The position numbers were made by a program, and so were the translations under genes. Source: Thelephora terrestris (Eukaryota; Basidiomycota; Agaricomycetes; Thelephorales; Thelephoraceae). Taken from it: DNA of 64,000 bases. Where the stretch lies: NCBI GenBank assembly GCA_015956445.1, contig WIUZ02000001.1, forward strand, positions 2,108,001-2,172,000, read 5' to 3'. Position 1 is the stretch's first letter, and each line of letters opens with the position of its first letter. Below the pieces are notes generated by a model. That model did not search any database. It was not told the DNA's origin and saw nothing but the letters and a program-made list of their open reading frames with translations. Of the stretch, positions 34,906 to 49,480 are shown piece by piece.

Positions 34906-36755
34906 ATGAGCAGGAGGGAATCGCGTGTCTCCATCAACATACGACAGAACGACGCTCTCCTCGAGTTCGAGAACTGTAAGTTTATGAAACCCTGCTGGCC
35001 GCAACACTTGTCTGACACCCCACACTCGCTCAGTCAAGAAACGATTCCTGCTCGCCAACAAGCACATCACGAAGTACCTCTTCAATGCCTCTCCCGCCAT
35101 TCAAGATAGTTGGTTTAACCCTCCTCTCCCAGATTAAATTCCACCCTCAGTCTGAAAATCGAGGAGCTCAATGCCCAAATCTCCGCCCTCAACGTCGAAA
35201 ATCTCCGCCTCCGCTCAACGGAGATCGCCCTCTGTGCTCAGCTCAGGAGGGAAAAGGACAAGTCAAGGTCAATAATGGCCGATGCTGAAGCTGCCGTACG
35301 TTCTTCTTTTGTCACACACCCTCATCTCCTCGAGCATTCACATCAACTCGCCGCTGAACCCATGCTCAATTCAATACTATACAGGTTATGGCGCTCATGA
35401 ACCAATTTGGCTCCCTACGCGAATCCCACAAGGTCCCTGCTGGCAAACGGGCCCCCAAACCTTCCCCCGTTCCGACCATACGGTCCCGGCCACAAGCCAA
35501 CAACACTTCCCCGCCTTTGCCTCGCGTGGCTCGCCCACCTAATTTCCCAGAGATTGTCGAGGAAGACGAGGTCGAGGGTGATACACCAACCTTATCTGCC
35601 CGCAGAAAGTCTCTGTCGCGGCTGCCGATCCCCTCGAAGTTGACTGCACCTGCCGCCCCCATCGAAGTCGAAGAACCTCAACCGAAGCAAAAGAAAAAGT
35701 CTGGTTCGCGACGACAGAGCGGTTTGATAGCTTCTGGAAAGCCTATCGAAGCACTCCTCAGCCCCCCTCCTGAGCCAGCTGTCGTGCCAGACCCTCTGCC
35801 ACTAGTTGAGGACGATGCTATCTTTCCGGTGTTAAACGAACAGGAGGAGGAGCTGGAGGCGGAGTTAGAGGTGCCCAAGAAAAGGAAGAGATCGAAGAGG
35901 AGAGAGAAAGAAGAAGATAGTGTGCTACTGGTTTTGGAAGGCACTACGTCTCGCCTCAGAGATGTTACGAACTCTCCCCAGAAGCCAAACTTCCTACCAC
36001 CGTTGGACACCACTGGCGAGTTTTCAATTCTGATTTCATCTGGGCGGAATTGAGACTGACGATTATTGTGTTTAATAGATGTCCACCGCCTCGACTATCT
36101 AGATTCGGCGTCTGAGATACCAACTTCTGCGACATCCGTGAGGACGAACTCGACAAGGGCGTTCCTATCCACAGCAGCTACTACCCCCTGTCCATCCACG
36201 CCCGCCACTGGATACCTGCCCAGCCCTCGAGTATCAAGTTCCCCTCCCCCCGAGGTAGACCCCATCATCAAGGAACCTGATCCGCCAAATAACGCAGGAG
36301 GCCGCACTGGCAGGGTGAGGAAAAGCGTAAATTACGCAGAGCCCAAGCTTAATACGTGAGCACGCAAGCCTGACGTTCTCATGCATCGCCCCTGACTTGA
36401 ATACAGGAAGATGAGGAAGCCGGACCCGCCCGGTTCCTCCACGCTCAAGCGGGCGTCGGGTTCTATCCGCGAGCGCGAAGATTCACCTCCTGAATCTAGG
36501 CCCCCGTCGTCTTCCTCTTCTAATTCGAGTGAACCGCCAGCTACAACACGCAAGGTGAAGCGGAAAGTGGTGCCCCCTGACGATCCGGAAACCATCGACG
36601 TGGCATCGGATGACGACGACGGCATGCAGGCTGACGCGGAGTTTGGTGGTGGCACGCCCTGGACCAGCACTACTGAGAAGAGGCGCCGAAGTGCGATGGT
36701 GGCCAAGAGCCGCAGTAGCATTGAGGAGGCTAGGAGACATAGCATGACCTCGTAG
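34906..36755 (+). CDS. SGO1: Shugoshin, centromeric cohesin protector
   Basis: Shugoshin recruits PP2A to centromeres and guards cohesin from separase, in meiosis I and in mitosis. The N-terminal coiled coil (NDALLEFENFKKRFLLANKH, LKIEELNAQISALNVENLRL) is rebuilt across two introns. The long middle is disordered and charged. The C-terminal SGO motif reads GRTGRVRKSVNYAEPKLNTK followed by MRKPDP across an intron, matching the basic family signature that binds histone H2A phosphorylated by Bub1. Six or seven exons. One intron, 36016-36078, has a GC donor (CTG/GCGAGT); no GT donor preserves the frame there. The tail ends SSIEEARRHSMTS. Confidence 0.88.
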
Positions 36756-37324
36756 CGCCACAACGCCGAGCCTCGCGCCAAGTATATCGGATTTCGACTT
36801 TAAATCTCATGCCCCTCTATGATATCCCCTAACCTTTTTTTACCCAGAACCGTTTACGACAGAGATTACGACGGATCACGACCCGCACCTTACTGTTCTT
36901 TACTGTAATCGCCTGTCTTTCTTGCTTTCCAACACCATATCGACTGCGTCGGATATCTATGACATACATATTCTACGTAGAGTGTACAATAGTTAACCAC
37001 CGGGGGGAAGAATGTAGTTGTTCTCTTATATGTCTTCGGCTGGAGCGGGAAGCCGGACTTCCCGCAGGAAAATGAAGAGTGGAGTGAAAGTGACCCCACC
37101 ATCTCAGCTTAGCCTGGATCGGTGGGCTCCTCTTTACCTGAAGAGCTGTCCATCGAGGATGACGATAGACGTGTAACCGCTCGAGAGACGGAGACCGGAA
37201 TCTGACATGTTTAACTCCACACTACGTTTCATGTCATCCGCTCCCCTTTTATACCCTAGGGCTTTAAATGCAGTCCACCCTATCCTAACCTCCTCCCCGC
37301 CCCCCACGATAACCCCCAGTACAT
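36756..37324. other. Spacer SGO1 / aquaporin
   Basis: About 570 bp between tandem genes. The second half has a TATA-like TTTTATACC at 37246-37254, about 70 bp before the aquaporin start, then a C-rich leader. No gene seen. Confidence 0.45.
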
Positions 37325-38545
37325 ATGGCTTTTCACCCCCTCTTCGCAAACCTCAAGCAGGACCTTCGAGGTGCCCTCCTGGAGTTCATTGGCACCTTTT
37401 TCTTCCTCACTCTCGCCTTTGGAGGAGTCCAAGCAACCACGTCTGCAGGAGGCGTAAATCAGCCCGCTCCCAATGCCCTCAACGTCTTCATAGCCTCTGT
37501 CTGTTTCGGGTTCAGTCTTCTCGTGTCTGCGTGGTTGTTTTACCGCGTCACCGGAGGATTGTTCAATCCGAACGTCAGTCTGGCGTTGTTCCTGACGGGA
37601 TGTATCGGCGCTGTTAGGTTCGTGCTGTACTGCATCGCCCAGCTCGCTGGAGCGATTGCAGCAGCAGCAGTCATCTTGGCACTCTCTCCGGGCCCGTGCA
37701 GCTACAAGTGAGTGACCCCGTATCCGGATCCTCGGTAGTGTTGACGGGTGTATGCGCCTTGTTAGCACCAAACTACAGACGGGTATTAACCCTGCCCAAG
37801 GGGTGTTCATCGAAATGTTCGTGACATCATATCTCGTCCTTGCGGTCCTCATGCTCGCCGCTGAAAAGCACCAGGTGACCCCGTTCGCACCGGTAAGCCT
37901 ATCTACCCAGAGAGTGGCTCGACCAATCACTGACGGTGCCCCCCTGAATCTACTAGGTCGGAATCGGTCTTACTCTCTTTGTGTGTGAACTGTGCGAACC
38001 TCAATTCAGTTTACCCCATGAGCGCGTCTGACCTTTTATCAGCTGGTCGATATACTACACTGGCGGTGCTGTGAACACTGCACGTGCGTTCGGACCTGCA
38101 GTCGTTACCGGGTTTCCTTTCGGAACACAGTGGGTGGTACGTATGTCTCTTCCATATAGCTCTCACCACCTGACCTATTGGTTCAGTATTGGGTTGGTCC
38201 ATGCCTAGGGTCATTCCTGGGGTCGGTGTTCTATGCGATCTTGAAGCAGTGCGTTGTCAATTTTATCCAGCAGTGTCATTCGTGGTGACAAATGTGCCCT
38301 ATAGCTGGAACTACACGGTCATCAACCCAGACCAAGCGGTCACGGATGCGAGGAAATCTCCCCAAGATCCTGTCGTCAACATACGCCAGAGAGCCGCCAG
38401 CATCCTACACAGACCTCACGATGACCACGAGTCAACGCTCACAAACGGCGAGAAACCTCGAAACGCAGTTGATGATAACACCGGGATGGTGCAAAATGGA
38501 GCTCCGGCGAATCGTTCGGGAGTACCACGGGACGACATTGTCTGA
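37325..38545 (+). CDS. Aquaporin / MIP-family channel
   Basis: Six-helix membrane channel for water, glycerol or other small solutes. The N-terminus is short (FANLKQDLRGALLEFIGTFF). Helix 2 and loop B read VTGGLFNPNVSLALFLTG, so the first NPA box is NPN. Helices 3-4 include SYNTKLQTGINPAQGVFIEM. Loop E reads TGGAVNTARAFGPAVV, so the second box is NTA, followed by the filter arginine. The final helix is YWVGPCLGSFLGSVFYAIL. Six exons are joined by short introns (for example GTAAGC..CTAG near 37893). A ~70-residue hydrophilic tail after HWNYTVINPDQ is probably cytosolic and regulatory. Similar non-canonical boxes occur in agaricomycete orthodox-type aquaporins, to my recollection. Confidence 0.88.
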
Positions 38546-39488
38546 ACTTCGGATTCGCATGCCAAAATAATATGACCCTTGAACGTTGAACGTTGACCGA
38601 GCACATACACGTACAATGCCATCGGGTCATGATTTCTTTTTGCATTTTCTTGTACTTTTTCGTGTAATGATCCTTCGTGCTTGCTTGCACGGGTATCTGT
38701 ATCACCCACCTGTAGAATAGTTGACGCATGTTTTTGCCCCCAATTTGCCAAACCTTCGGGTGATGCCGAAGTTCCTTCCATTGCCCTGATCTCGAGCCCC
38801 AGCCGCGAAATTCAATCATTATCCGCTGATCCTGATCCTCCACCGCTCTCATTCTTCTCCACCGTCGATACCCTCTGCAGTGATCTCATACGCCAACTCG
38901 GAGGAACAGATGGAGAGTGTCCAAGCATACGGTCATGATTCTCGGAGTCGACTAGCAGAATGACATCAGTTATCTCTTGCTTGGGCGAACGGAACTAGGT
39001 CTTCCCAAGTTCGGAGTTCCGTTGGAGTGAATTTGACGTTTACAAGTGGATCTCCAATCGAAAAACGTCCGGTGACTTGGAAGGTGGATCTCTCCACCCG
39101 ATGACAGGATGAAAGGTAGGACATTGGGGGTAACCCACGTATCTCTATGGGTGCTCATCACGTTCCTTAGGTCTTCGCCTTTGGGTTATGTAGCCGCTAT
39201 CTATAGACCTCGGTCACCGTAGGTTTATAGCCAGAACGGGATAATAGTATATCATTGGAATCAGTGATTCATAATTTCACACCACGACACACGCTGTTGC
39301 ATCATGTACAAGAATAGGACTGGGATCTGTGTCCAAAGGTCCAGAGGCGGGAAGGCTACACAGCTATTTTGTGTTCGAATCCATACTACCCATCGGCGAG
39401 CCGCTTCGTCACCATGAATCCCAAATCGAACGCAGCTCACAAGAACAGAGACGATGATTCACCTCATCGCGCGGGCAGCGGGTGATGA
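38546..39488. other. Spacer, no gene supported
   Basis: About 940 bp between convergent genes. GAACGTTGAACGTTGACC at 38581-38598 is a short tandem repeat. A plus-strand frame at 38681-38938 (ending QLGGTDGECPSIRS) has fair codon use but no start context, splice partner or homology I can recognise. Confidence 0.45.
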
Positions 39489-40216
39489 TCAACCTTTGGA
39501 CAATGCATACGTCGACCTCGATTCTGCGTGCGAGAACCAGGTCTGTGGTGCAGGTGAATGAGATTCTCGCATGAGTCGTCTGCACCGTTGGACGAGCACG
39601 AAAGTGACGATGATCTCATCCTGGATCGTCAGAACGTCTTCACGATCGACGATGTCGAGGTGGGATCGGATGGCGGGCCGGAAGGGGGAGTTAGGACGGT
39701 AGGTCACTAGAACCTCTTCTGGGGTTTCTTTGAGTACCAGCTAATTGGAATCTTTAGCTACGTTGACACGTGTCAGCCTGAGCGAGGGATGGCTCACCGT
39801 GGGATTGCTCGTGCCAAGGGCACCAAGTTTCCAGCTGTAAGTATGACCGTCACTGGCGATGAACACAAACTCCCTAATTCACAAAACCGGTTGGATGTAA
39901 ACGAACAAAGCCTGGAAGATGTCTGATCGTTCCCTCACCTCGAGATCGACTTGAAGTTATCCTGCCGTTGAGCCAAAACAGGAATGTGGATCTGCGATGA
40001 CTCAGGCCCGGTCCAACAGAATCGCGCAAGTTGACACCACTGTGATTCTACTAGGGTATGCTCACTAGCGGCGTCGCTAGTGGGCGTAGCGGAGTATTTC
40101 CGTGCGATCGTGGTGAAGGAGCCGTTGTGGGGGGTGCTAACCTGGTAGAGGATATGGTTCGAGGAGTCGATAATGTACGTCCTGAGAGGGATGTTTTGGG
40201 CGAATGTAAGCTTCAT
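39489..40216 (-). CDS. DUF6593-like protein
   Basis: Small cytosolic-looking protein of a family that is abundant in Agaricomycetes and has no known function. The start MKLTFAQNIPLRTYIIDSSN is the usual opening of the family, followed by HILYQVSTPHNGSFTTIARK and WCQLARFCWTGPESSQIHIP. A GTGAGG..CAG intron leads to WKLGALGTSNPTVSHPSLRL. A second intron leads to TYRPNSPFRPAIRSHLDIVD and the conserved closing strand DEIIVTFVLVQRCRRLMRES. The second intron needs donor C/GTGTCA for phase and is the least certain point. Length is about 175 residues, normal for the family. Confidence 0.7.
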
Positions 40217-41369
40217 CCTGGAGTTTTGCAGAAGGAGCAAGGGGTAATGATAAAAGCCTTTGAGGGTACGAAATTCCATCCGCTGGATGGGGCTTCGACT
40301 CGGCCTCAACGTTGGGCTTTTATACACTGGTGGTACCGTAGCCCCCTCCCAATGTTTCAAGGATGGAAAATCAGCAAAGCATCACAAGAGTCACCGGGGA
40401 ATCCACGGCCAGAAGCCATCTGAACAGCGTGAGTCAATCCGAGCCACGGCAACGCGCTCAGCATCTCACCTTCCTGGAGGTCCGCTGATCGCGTTGCGTT
40501 CATCCTGTTCTGCGGGTTTCATCATGGGAGTTGACCCTTACTGAGACAACTAGAATGCGAAGCTATATTTTCCCTTTGGCGTGCTCGAGGGGTGCGGACT
40601 CGGATTCAACCAACCACGATCCAAAGGTACTGTTCCTGCTCTCCAACCATAGATCCAGAACTCAGTGTCGTGCCACATAGTCCGAACGCCGGGCGCTCGG
40701 CAGCCAAAAACATGACTCGCTAAGAGTCTATGTGGGGCTCATGGCGCTCGCGGCCACTGGTCGTCGTTTTGGGGTTGTCGCTTTGTCAAAGCGTGAGAAT
40801 CGCAGACCTCCGCAGTCCAGCGCTCAGCGGGACCCGGAGACATAACACGGACGAAATGCTGAGGTGCCAAGACCGTTCGTTGCCTGGGTGAATCCTGCTG
40901 GGCTGCTTCCCGAAAGAACCATCCCGCAGTCGCCCACTCCGAGAGGTACAACCCGCTTGATATGGTTCTCATCGTGGGGAAAGTCCAAGTTCGCCCACCA
41001 GGGTCGGAAACGAAAACAGAGTCTTCGACCCTGGAGACTATAGGGAACAACGCGGTCACCGTACTGAGCACACGAAACGCGGCGGTTTGCATTCAAGGCG
41101 TTTTCTTCGGGGGTGTCAAACTATTGGTTCACATCCGAATCACCTCATAGCTGAGCTTCCTTGGTCGTGAATGGTCGTGTCAATCGTTGGGCTGTTTGAG
41201 GTGGTTGTATAAATTAAGAGTGTTTCGATTGATGGCGAAATCAAGCTAACCAATACATGCAGGGAAGATGAACAGGTAGGAGATTATGCGAAAGTGTTCC
41301 GAGGGATGGACAGCAATCTTGAGGAAATGGTTAAAGTGTCGCTAGGCGTCCGAAGTGAAATTGTCCTTT
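40217..41369. other. Spacer, no gene supported
   Basis: About 1.15 kb between the DUF6593-like gene and the 3' end of the alpha-glucosidase. Overlapping ORFs at 40739-41150 on both strands have no family match. A GTTTTTATAC-like TATA element (TTTTATAC, 40317-40324) lies about 100 bp upstream of the DUF6593-like start when read on the opposite strand. Confidence 0.4.
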
Positions 41370-44300
41370 TCAATTTTGGAACTCGATGGTGAAACCACAA
41401 GTGAAGGGGAAGTCGGGGCTGATAACAATAACACCTTCCTTTTGCCCATCGACAGGCTTCACCTCCTCCCCATTGAACAATACTCGGCTGGGGGTCTTCT
41501 GCACACCAACGAACCGAACGGTGGCGACGTTGACGTCGAGGGGATATTCGAATGATCCCTCGGCCTTGAGAGTGCCATCGACATACTCGAAACAGACTTC
41601 GGTACTCGCTGATGGGTCGAGCGAGACACCGTCATCCACGTAAAGCGAACCGGTGGCCTTGCCGTCAACACCAATGGCAACGAGGATCTCAAAGTCGGTC
41701 TTGCGCAGATCTACAGTTGTCATAGCACCAGAAACCCTAAGGGGAAGAATGGACCCTCCGCGGATATGAACGGGTATCTCTGTGTAGTCAATGTTCTGGA
41801 ATGTAACGTTCTGAGCTTGGCCTTGAATCTTGTCATAGGTCTTGAAATCGTAGAAAGTCTCGTTCGGGAAGTATGCGGTAACCGAGGTAACGTTTTCTTG
41901 AGTGACGGGAGAAACGAGGATAGAATCACCAAAGAAGAACTGGAGATCGATGCCGTATGTAGACGTATCCTTGGGGAAGAAGTGCCAGAGGGGATGTAAG
42001 ACCGGCGTGCCGTCGAGGTGGGCCTTGTGGAATGCAGTGAAGAGGTAATCCAGGAGTCGGTATCTGCAAAAGAGGCGGGCAATGAATAACACGGATGGAA
42101 GGGAACCGGGGGGCGTACCTGATATCAATCGCGTTCTTGGCGGACTCCGCTACGCTTTCCCAGATGTAGAACTCATGGCTGATAGATGTGTCGCTATTGT
42201 GCTACAAACGCGGGGATGAGACAGCGGAACGGGTCGGTAAATATGGGATTGACTCACGTTACGCATGAACGGGTAGAAGGCACCAAGGGACGCCCATCTC
42301 GCGCAAAGGGTCTCGGTCGTATTACCAGCGTAGCCACAAATGTCTGCTCCGACCATTGGCACCTGGTACACGCTAGCAAAGCCGAGGATGCCTGCGATCG
42401 AGTTCCTATAGTGTTCCCACAAGCTGAAGTTGTCTCCTAGCCACTTGCCGACGTGCTTGCCAGCACCAGCAAACGTCGAGCGAGTTATAATGAGCGGTCG
42501 CTTTCCGGGTCGACGGGCGAGGAGCGCGTTCCTTGTCGCCGTGGACATCATAGTTCCATACATGTTATCTGGATTGCCATTAAACCTGACATATAGAGGG
42601 ACCCTTCGGGAGCTTACGAGTGTCATAGCCCACAAGGCCGTTAGCATGTTTTGTGTTGGTCTGACCATGATGTTAGACGATTGTCCCGATCAGTGACTGG
42701 CGATCTCGATGAGAACTCACGTAGGCGGTCCTATCAGATAGATAGGGGAGTGCGTTCTCGATAGCGTAGGGAGGGTTCAGGAGATCGTCACCAGCATGTT
42801 GTCGCTTCCTTGAGGTCGTGCTCTGGAAGATGGGCGTGTTTGGATCGGGTGGTGGGGTGTCCCGAGGCGGTGGCAGCTTCTGAGCCTCGGCCTGCTGAAA
42901 TGGATCGTCGCATGGATAGGTACAGAACTAGACGGACTGAAATGAGCCAACTTCCAATGACCCGCTGCTTTGGAACTCACACTAGACGGTTCGTTCATAT
43001 CGATCCAGGAACCATCGATGTCCAAAGTGTCTAGGCTATAGAAGAGTTTGAACTCGTTGGTCCAGAAATCCTGTGCGTTGGGGCTGAACCAATCTGAAAA
43101 AAACCTTAGAAGTGGAAGTGGCAGAGGTAAAGGCTCTTTACCAGGAAAAACGGTCACGCCTTGGAAAGAGCATCAGGTGGCAGTTGTAGAATACTATCCT
43201 CGTACACTTACCAGGCCACACGACACCGAGGAAATCACTTCCGTTTTCCGCCTTCAGCCAGACTTGGGATGCCTCTCCGCGATCGTATGTACCATAGCCA
43301 GGTTTTGGCGAATAAGCAATGGCGGGGTCGGTCATAAGGACTGGTTCGTGTGATTGGTTAGAGTTATCGAGCCGAGACCGAAGGGTGGGAGCTCACCGTA
43401 TTGTTGATTGTGGGAATGGAGGTAATCGATGATCTGGCGCATACGGTCGAGGGGGAAGTAATCCGGATCGAGGGTGAAAACCCTTCGATTATCCATGTAA
43501 TCTGAGGAAAGATTAGCTTCAGTGCTTGAACACATAACCGACGGAAGGTACCAATGTCAGTCCACATGGTCTCGAGGGGGATCCCAGCCTGGTGATATTT
43601 CTCGATCACGTTGGCGACATCGACATAGTCTAGGATGGATCAGAGGAGTTCACGGGGGGATTCGTACTATCTCACTTTTGTATCCGAAGCGACATTGGTG
43701 GAATCCGAAGGACCAATATGGGACCTCAGCAGGTGTGCCGACGACTTGTGCGTATTGGCGAGAGACTTCGGTCGGATCAGAGGTGCTGCCAGCCAAGAAA
43801 TAGAAGTCGATCACTCCTCCGATGACGTTATATTCGAGCGAGGTGCCAGCGTCCGTTTGGTTGATCTTGACATCCATTCCATTGGAGTTGAGAAGGAATA
43901 CGCCATGGGAGCCAGTGGGACGATGCTCGAAGTAGATGGGGTGGTTTCCGTACAGGTTCGAGCCGCTAGGAACGCCGTAGGCGTCTCGGGACCACATGGT
44001 GCGAGTATAATTCTTGGTCGGTAAACGGAAGCTGTCAGTGTGTTCGCCGAGGCCGTAAATGTTCGGGTTCGGAGGGAGATTTGTCTTGACACGGATATAC
44101 TGCGGTTCAAAAATTATGGGATGTCCTCCGGTGGAGAAGAGGACCTCATTTGATTGCGGTCTGAAGATTGAGAAAGAGAAAGGCTCGGCAGTGTAATTGA
44201 ATCCAATTTGACTGCTTTCAATCGATTCTTCGGATGGACGGGGAACAATCGACTCGGGGACCTCATAGCGATTCACCGCTGGGTCAGTGATCTTAACGTG

Positions 44301-44595
44301 GATTCGAGTCTCTGAACGCGACCGCCGTCAGTTAACGGACATCCTCCCTCCAAGGAGGACAACAGGTCGCACCAGTTTCGTAGGTGACCTCAAGCTTCAG
44401 CTGCTGGATGTCTGCGCCAAACACATTGCACGCCTTGCCAGCAAGAGAAAGGTCTGCAGTTAAAGTTGAGCCGTCACTCTGGACGTTCACTGCCTTGTAC
44501 CCAGGGCAGGCATCGAGGACAGCGGGGTCGACCCAGGTTGCGACAGCGGTACCCAGGAGACCCAGGAGAGTGAGGGGTTTCGACAAGACTGCCAT
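41370..44595 (-). CDS. Secreted alpha-glucosidase, glycoside hydrolase family 31
   Basis: GH31 alpha-glucosidase that releases glucose from maltose and malto-oligosaccharides outside the cell. An N-terminal signal peptide is visible ([15 protein letters not shown]), then [18 protein letters not shown]. The catalytic barrel carries [44 protein letters not shown] (the nucleophile motif W-x-D-M-N-E) and [20 protein letters not shown] (the acid/base region). [18 protein letters not shown] and [11 protein letters not shown] follow. Many N-x-S/T sites fit a glycosylated protein. Roughly ten exons and 900 residues. The start is the only ATG before the signal peptide. It is divergent from PRP4, 337 bp away. 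Confidence 0.93.
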
Positions 44596-44932
44596 GGGAG
44601 GGTGGGGACTTCGAGCTGAATGTTAACAGCCTTTTATATTTCTCGAACCGACGGAGACCACATGGAAGTCTTCTCTTCTCTGCCAGTGCCAAGAGAACCA
44701 ACCCCGTGATTGGGTGACCATAGCTTCTTGGGCGGACCGTGCTTCTCCCTTGAGTAGAGTCAGTACCCTGTTGGCGCTCGTCGACCTATGTCAGACAAAT
44801 AAACACAAACAACCTCTGCTTTCCCCTCTCCATTCCCATCCCCTGAGCCAAGTCCGTCGCCGTCCGTCATCCCCTTCCTCCATCATCCTGTCCCGTTTCG
44901 TAAACTACACAAAATTATTGCCTCTCTTAAAC
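44596..44932. promoter_or_regulatory. Divergent spacer alpha-glucosidase / PRP4
   Basis: 337 bp between start codons. The side next to PRP4 is a pyrimidine-rich leader (CCCCTCTCC, TTCCTCC). A TTTATATTTC near 44632-44641 could serve as a TATA region for the alpha-glucosidase, about 40 bp from its start. No sugar-regulator site was identified. Confidence 0.4.
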
Positions 44933-47495
<2,563 letters not shown>

Positions 47496-47672
47496 TCGGG
47501 CAATCAGTTTAGCCCTCAGGTCGTTTCAAGTCACGAGTATCACATTAAATGTATTGCAATAGATGGCTGATTTCGCATCACAAACTTCTACTGTCACCGT
47601 CCTCCTTTTCCGAGGCTTTCCGCGGGGTGTAAAGTCAAAAAATGATGCAGCTCCCGTTCCCTAATCCCCCCC

Positions 47673-49480
47673 ATGATTCTCCAGTTCCTAGCCCGCTATT
47701 TCACGAGCCAGCCAAGGTTACCTACGTTCGATGAGCTGCCTTCATTCCATGACATGCCCGGATGTGGCTGGATCTGGGGTGAAAATGATCAACTAGGAAC
47801 CGTCAACCTCTTGTCCGACGAAATCGTTCAACGAGCATGCCGTGAGGAAGTGCGGTACGCTATCACGACCCGATTTGACTCCTCTACCCATTCTCAACGC
47901 GCGAACTCTTAGAATCGGGAAGTCGATATCTCTCAATTGGTCCGTCGTCACACTTTGGACCCTTTCTCCCGATAGACTAACTCGGACAATGACCTTAGGC
48001 CCATAAATTTCCCAGAAAAGGTACTGCTTCTACCCACCTTTTTTAACCGACGGTCGTGGAAGCGCTAGGGAAGGCTTACCAGAGAATTTCGCTTGCATCC
48101 AGCCTCTTTTCCATAGGCATGCGGCTCGTCACGAGACTCACCTGATCCACGGGTACGATAACCCAGCGCTGCGAGACGACACCCTGTTCTTGGTGTGTTC
48201 TTGCCGTGTTCATAACGTCCAGAGTTGACCGGGCTAACACGTGGTTGCTTTGCTGCTGTATAGAACCCACAGTCCGGTTCACAGTGGGATGGACTAAAGC
48301 ATTTCGGGATCCTGGAACACGGCATATACTACAACAAGTACGAAGAGACTCACTCCTTTCCGTTCTGTGAGCTCACGTACGGCGCGGGTTTGGCCCACAG
48401 CGTCAAAGCATCGTCGATCCCGGTCGGATCGGTGGATTGCACGGATCCTAAAGCGGTGGACCCTGCCAGTCTGAAACTGGGGATCCAGAGTCAGCCGATC
48501 TCAATATTACTCCGGGAGTGTTCTTCGACTTATCCAGGGTGAGCATTTAGACTGGGCCAACCACGGAATCTGCGGACGAGGCGTGCTCCTGGATATGGTA
48601 AGGTATTGGGAGACGAAGGGTACCCCGGCGGACCCTTGGGCGGACCGTGCGATCACCCTAAACGAATTGGAGGAATGCGCTAAGGCTCAGGGAGTCACGT
48701 TCCGTCGAGGAGATATTCTGTTGCTAAGAATCGGGTTTATTCGGAAGTACTGCGAGAGTACTAACGAGGAGAGGGACCAGCTAGCAACCTTGGAGGTGGA
48801 CCTGAGTAAATTGTGCCCTGCTTTTATCCTTTGCATTTCTAGGGCGGCGACTGAAATCTATCCCTGTAGCGCGGGTATCGAACCTACGGATGACATGAAA
48901 CGGTTTCTGTGGTGATTTTTGTTTACCAAGCACGCCGTTGTTAGACTTTATTGGATTGACGGAGGATCAGGAACAACCACTTCTCCGCAATCGCCTCGGA
49001 TCAACCGACGCTTGAGGTACGTTTTGGCTTTTCGCTCTTCCATCCTTCCGGCACGAGATCTCATCGCGCGCAGGTCTGGCCCGTCCCTGAAGGACACCTT
49101 CACCTACATCAAGTACGTTATTCCTCCCACAGAACCCCGCATCTAGCTCAATCTTTTGTTTATCGACATAGACATTGCTAGGGCGAGTTCTTTTTTCTAC
49201 CTGTTCCTATCGATGGATGGGACTGAGCGGGACACTAATTAGGTTATGGGGCATGCCAATCGGCGAGTTCTTCGACCTCGAGGCTTTGTCACAGTTTTGC
49301 TTCGAGTCCAAGAGGTACTCCTTTTTCTTTTCGTCTTGGCCGTTGAACATGTACGCCGCTCCTCTTTTGAGTCACGCTGCCTTCTCTCAATGACGTATCT
49401 TTTGTTCTTGAAGTCTAGGAGGGGTTGCGAGTCCCCCGAATGCATCGGTTGGTCCGACTCCGTTTATTTTTGGAGCGTGA
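47673..49480 (+). CDS. Metal-dependent cyclase-like hydrolase (PF04199 type)
   Basis: Putative cyclase of the fold shared with kynurenine formamidase; the fungal subgroup has unknown substrates. About ten short exons are needed. They give LPTFDELPSFHDMPGCGWIW, QLGTVNLLSDEIV, GKSISLNW, ALRDDTLFL, NPQSGSQWDGLKHFG (the metal-site HxGxH region variant), LGIQNWANHGICGRGVLLDM, DILLLRIGFIRKY, FAGIEPTDDMKRFLW, NNHFSAIASDQPTLE, LWGMPIGEFFDLEAL and GGVASPPNASVG. Three introns are unusual: 47940-48068 (GTCCGT donor, 129 nt), a GTGCCC donor near 48813, and 49183-49242 (GC donor). Read naively the gene looks frameshifted; with these splices every conserved block returns in order. Confidence 0.72.

Noticed and set aside
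35678-36781. Long minus-strand Ser-rich ORFs at 35678-36013 and 36332-36781
   Set aside because: They lie antisense to shugoshin coding sequence and reflect its Asp/Glu-rich and Ser-rich codons; no start context or homology.
47940-49190. Cyclase gene as a pseudogene with several frameshifts
   Set aside because: Every apparent break lies at a place where a splice with a plausible acceptor restores a conserved block, including NNHFSAIASDQPTLE and WPVPEGHLHLHQ, which first seemed absent.
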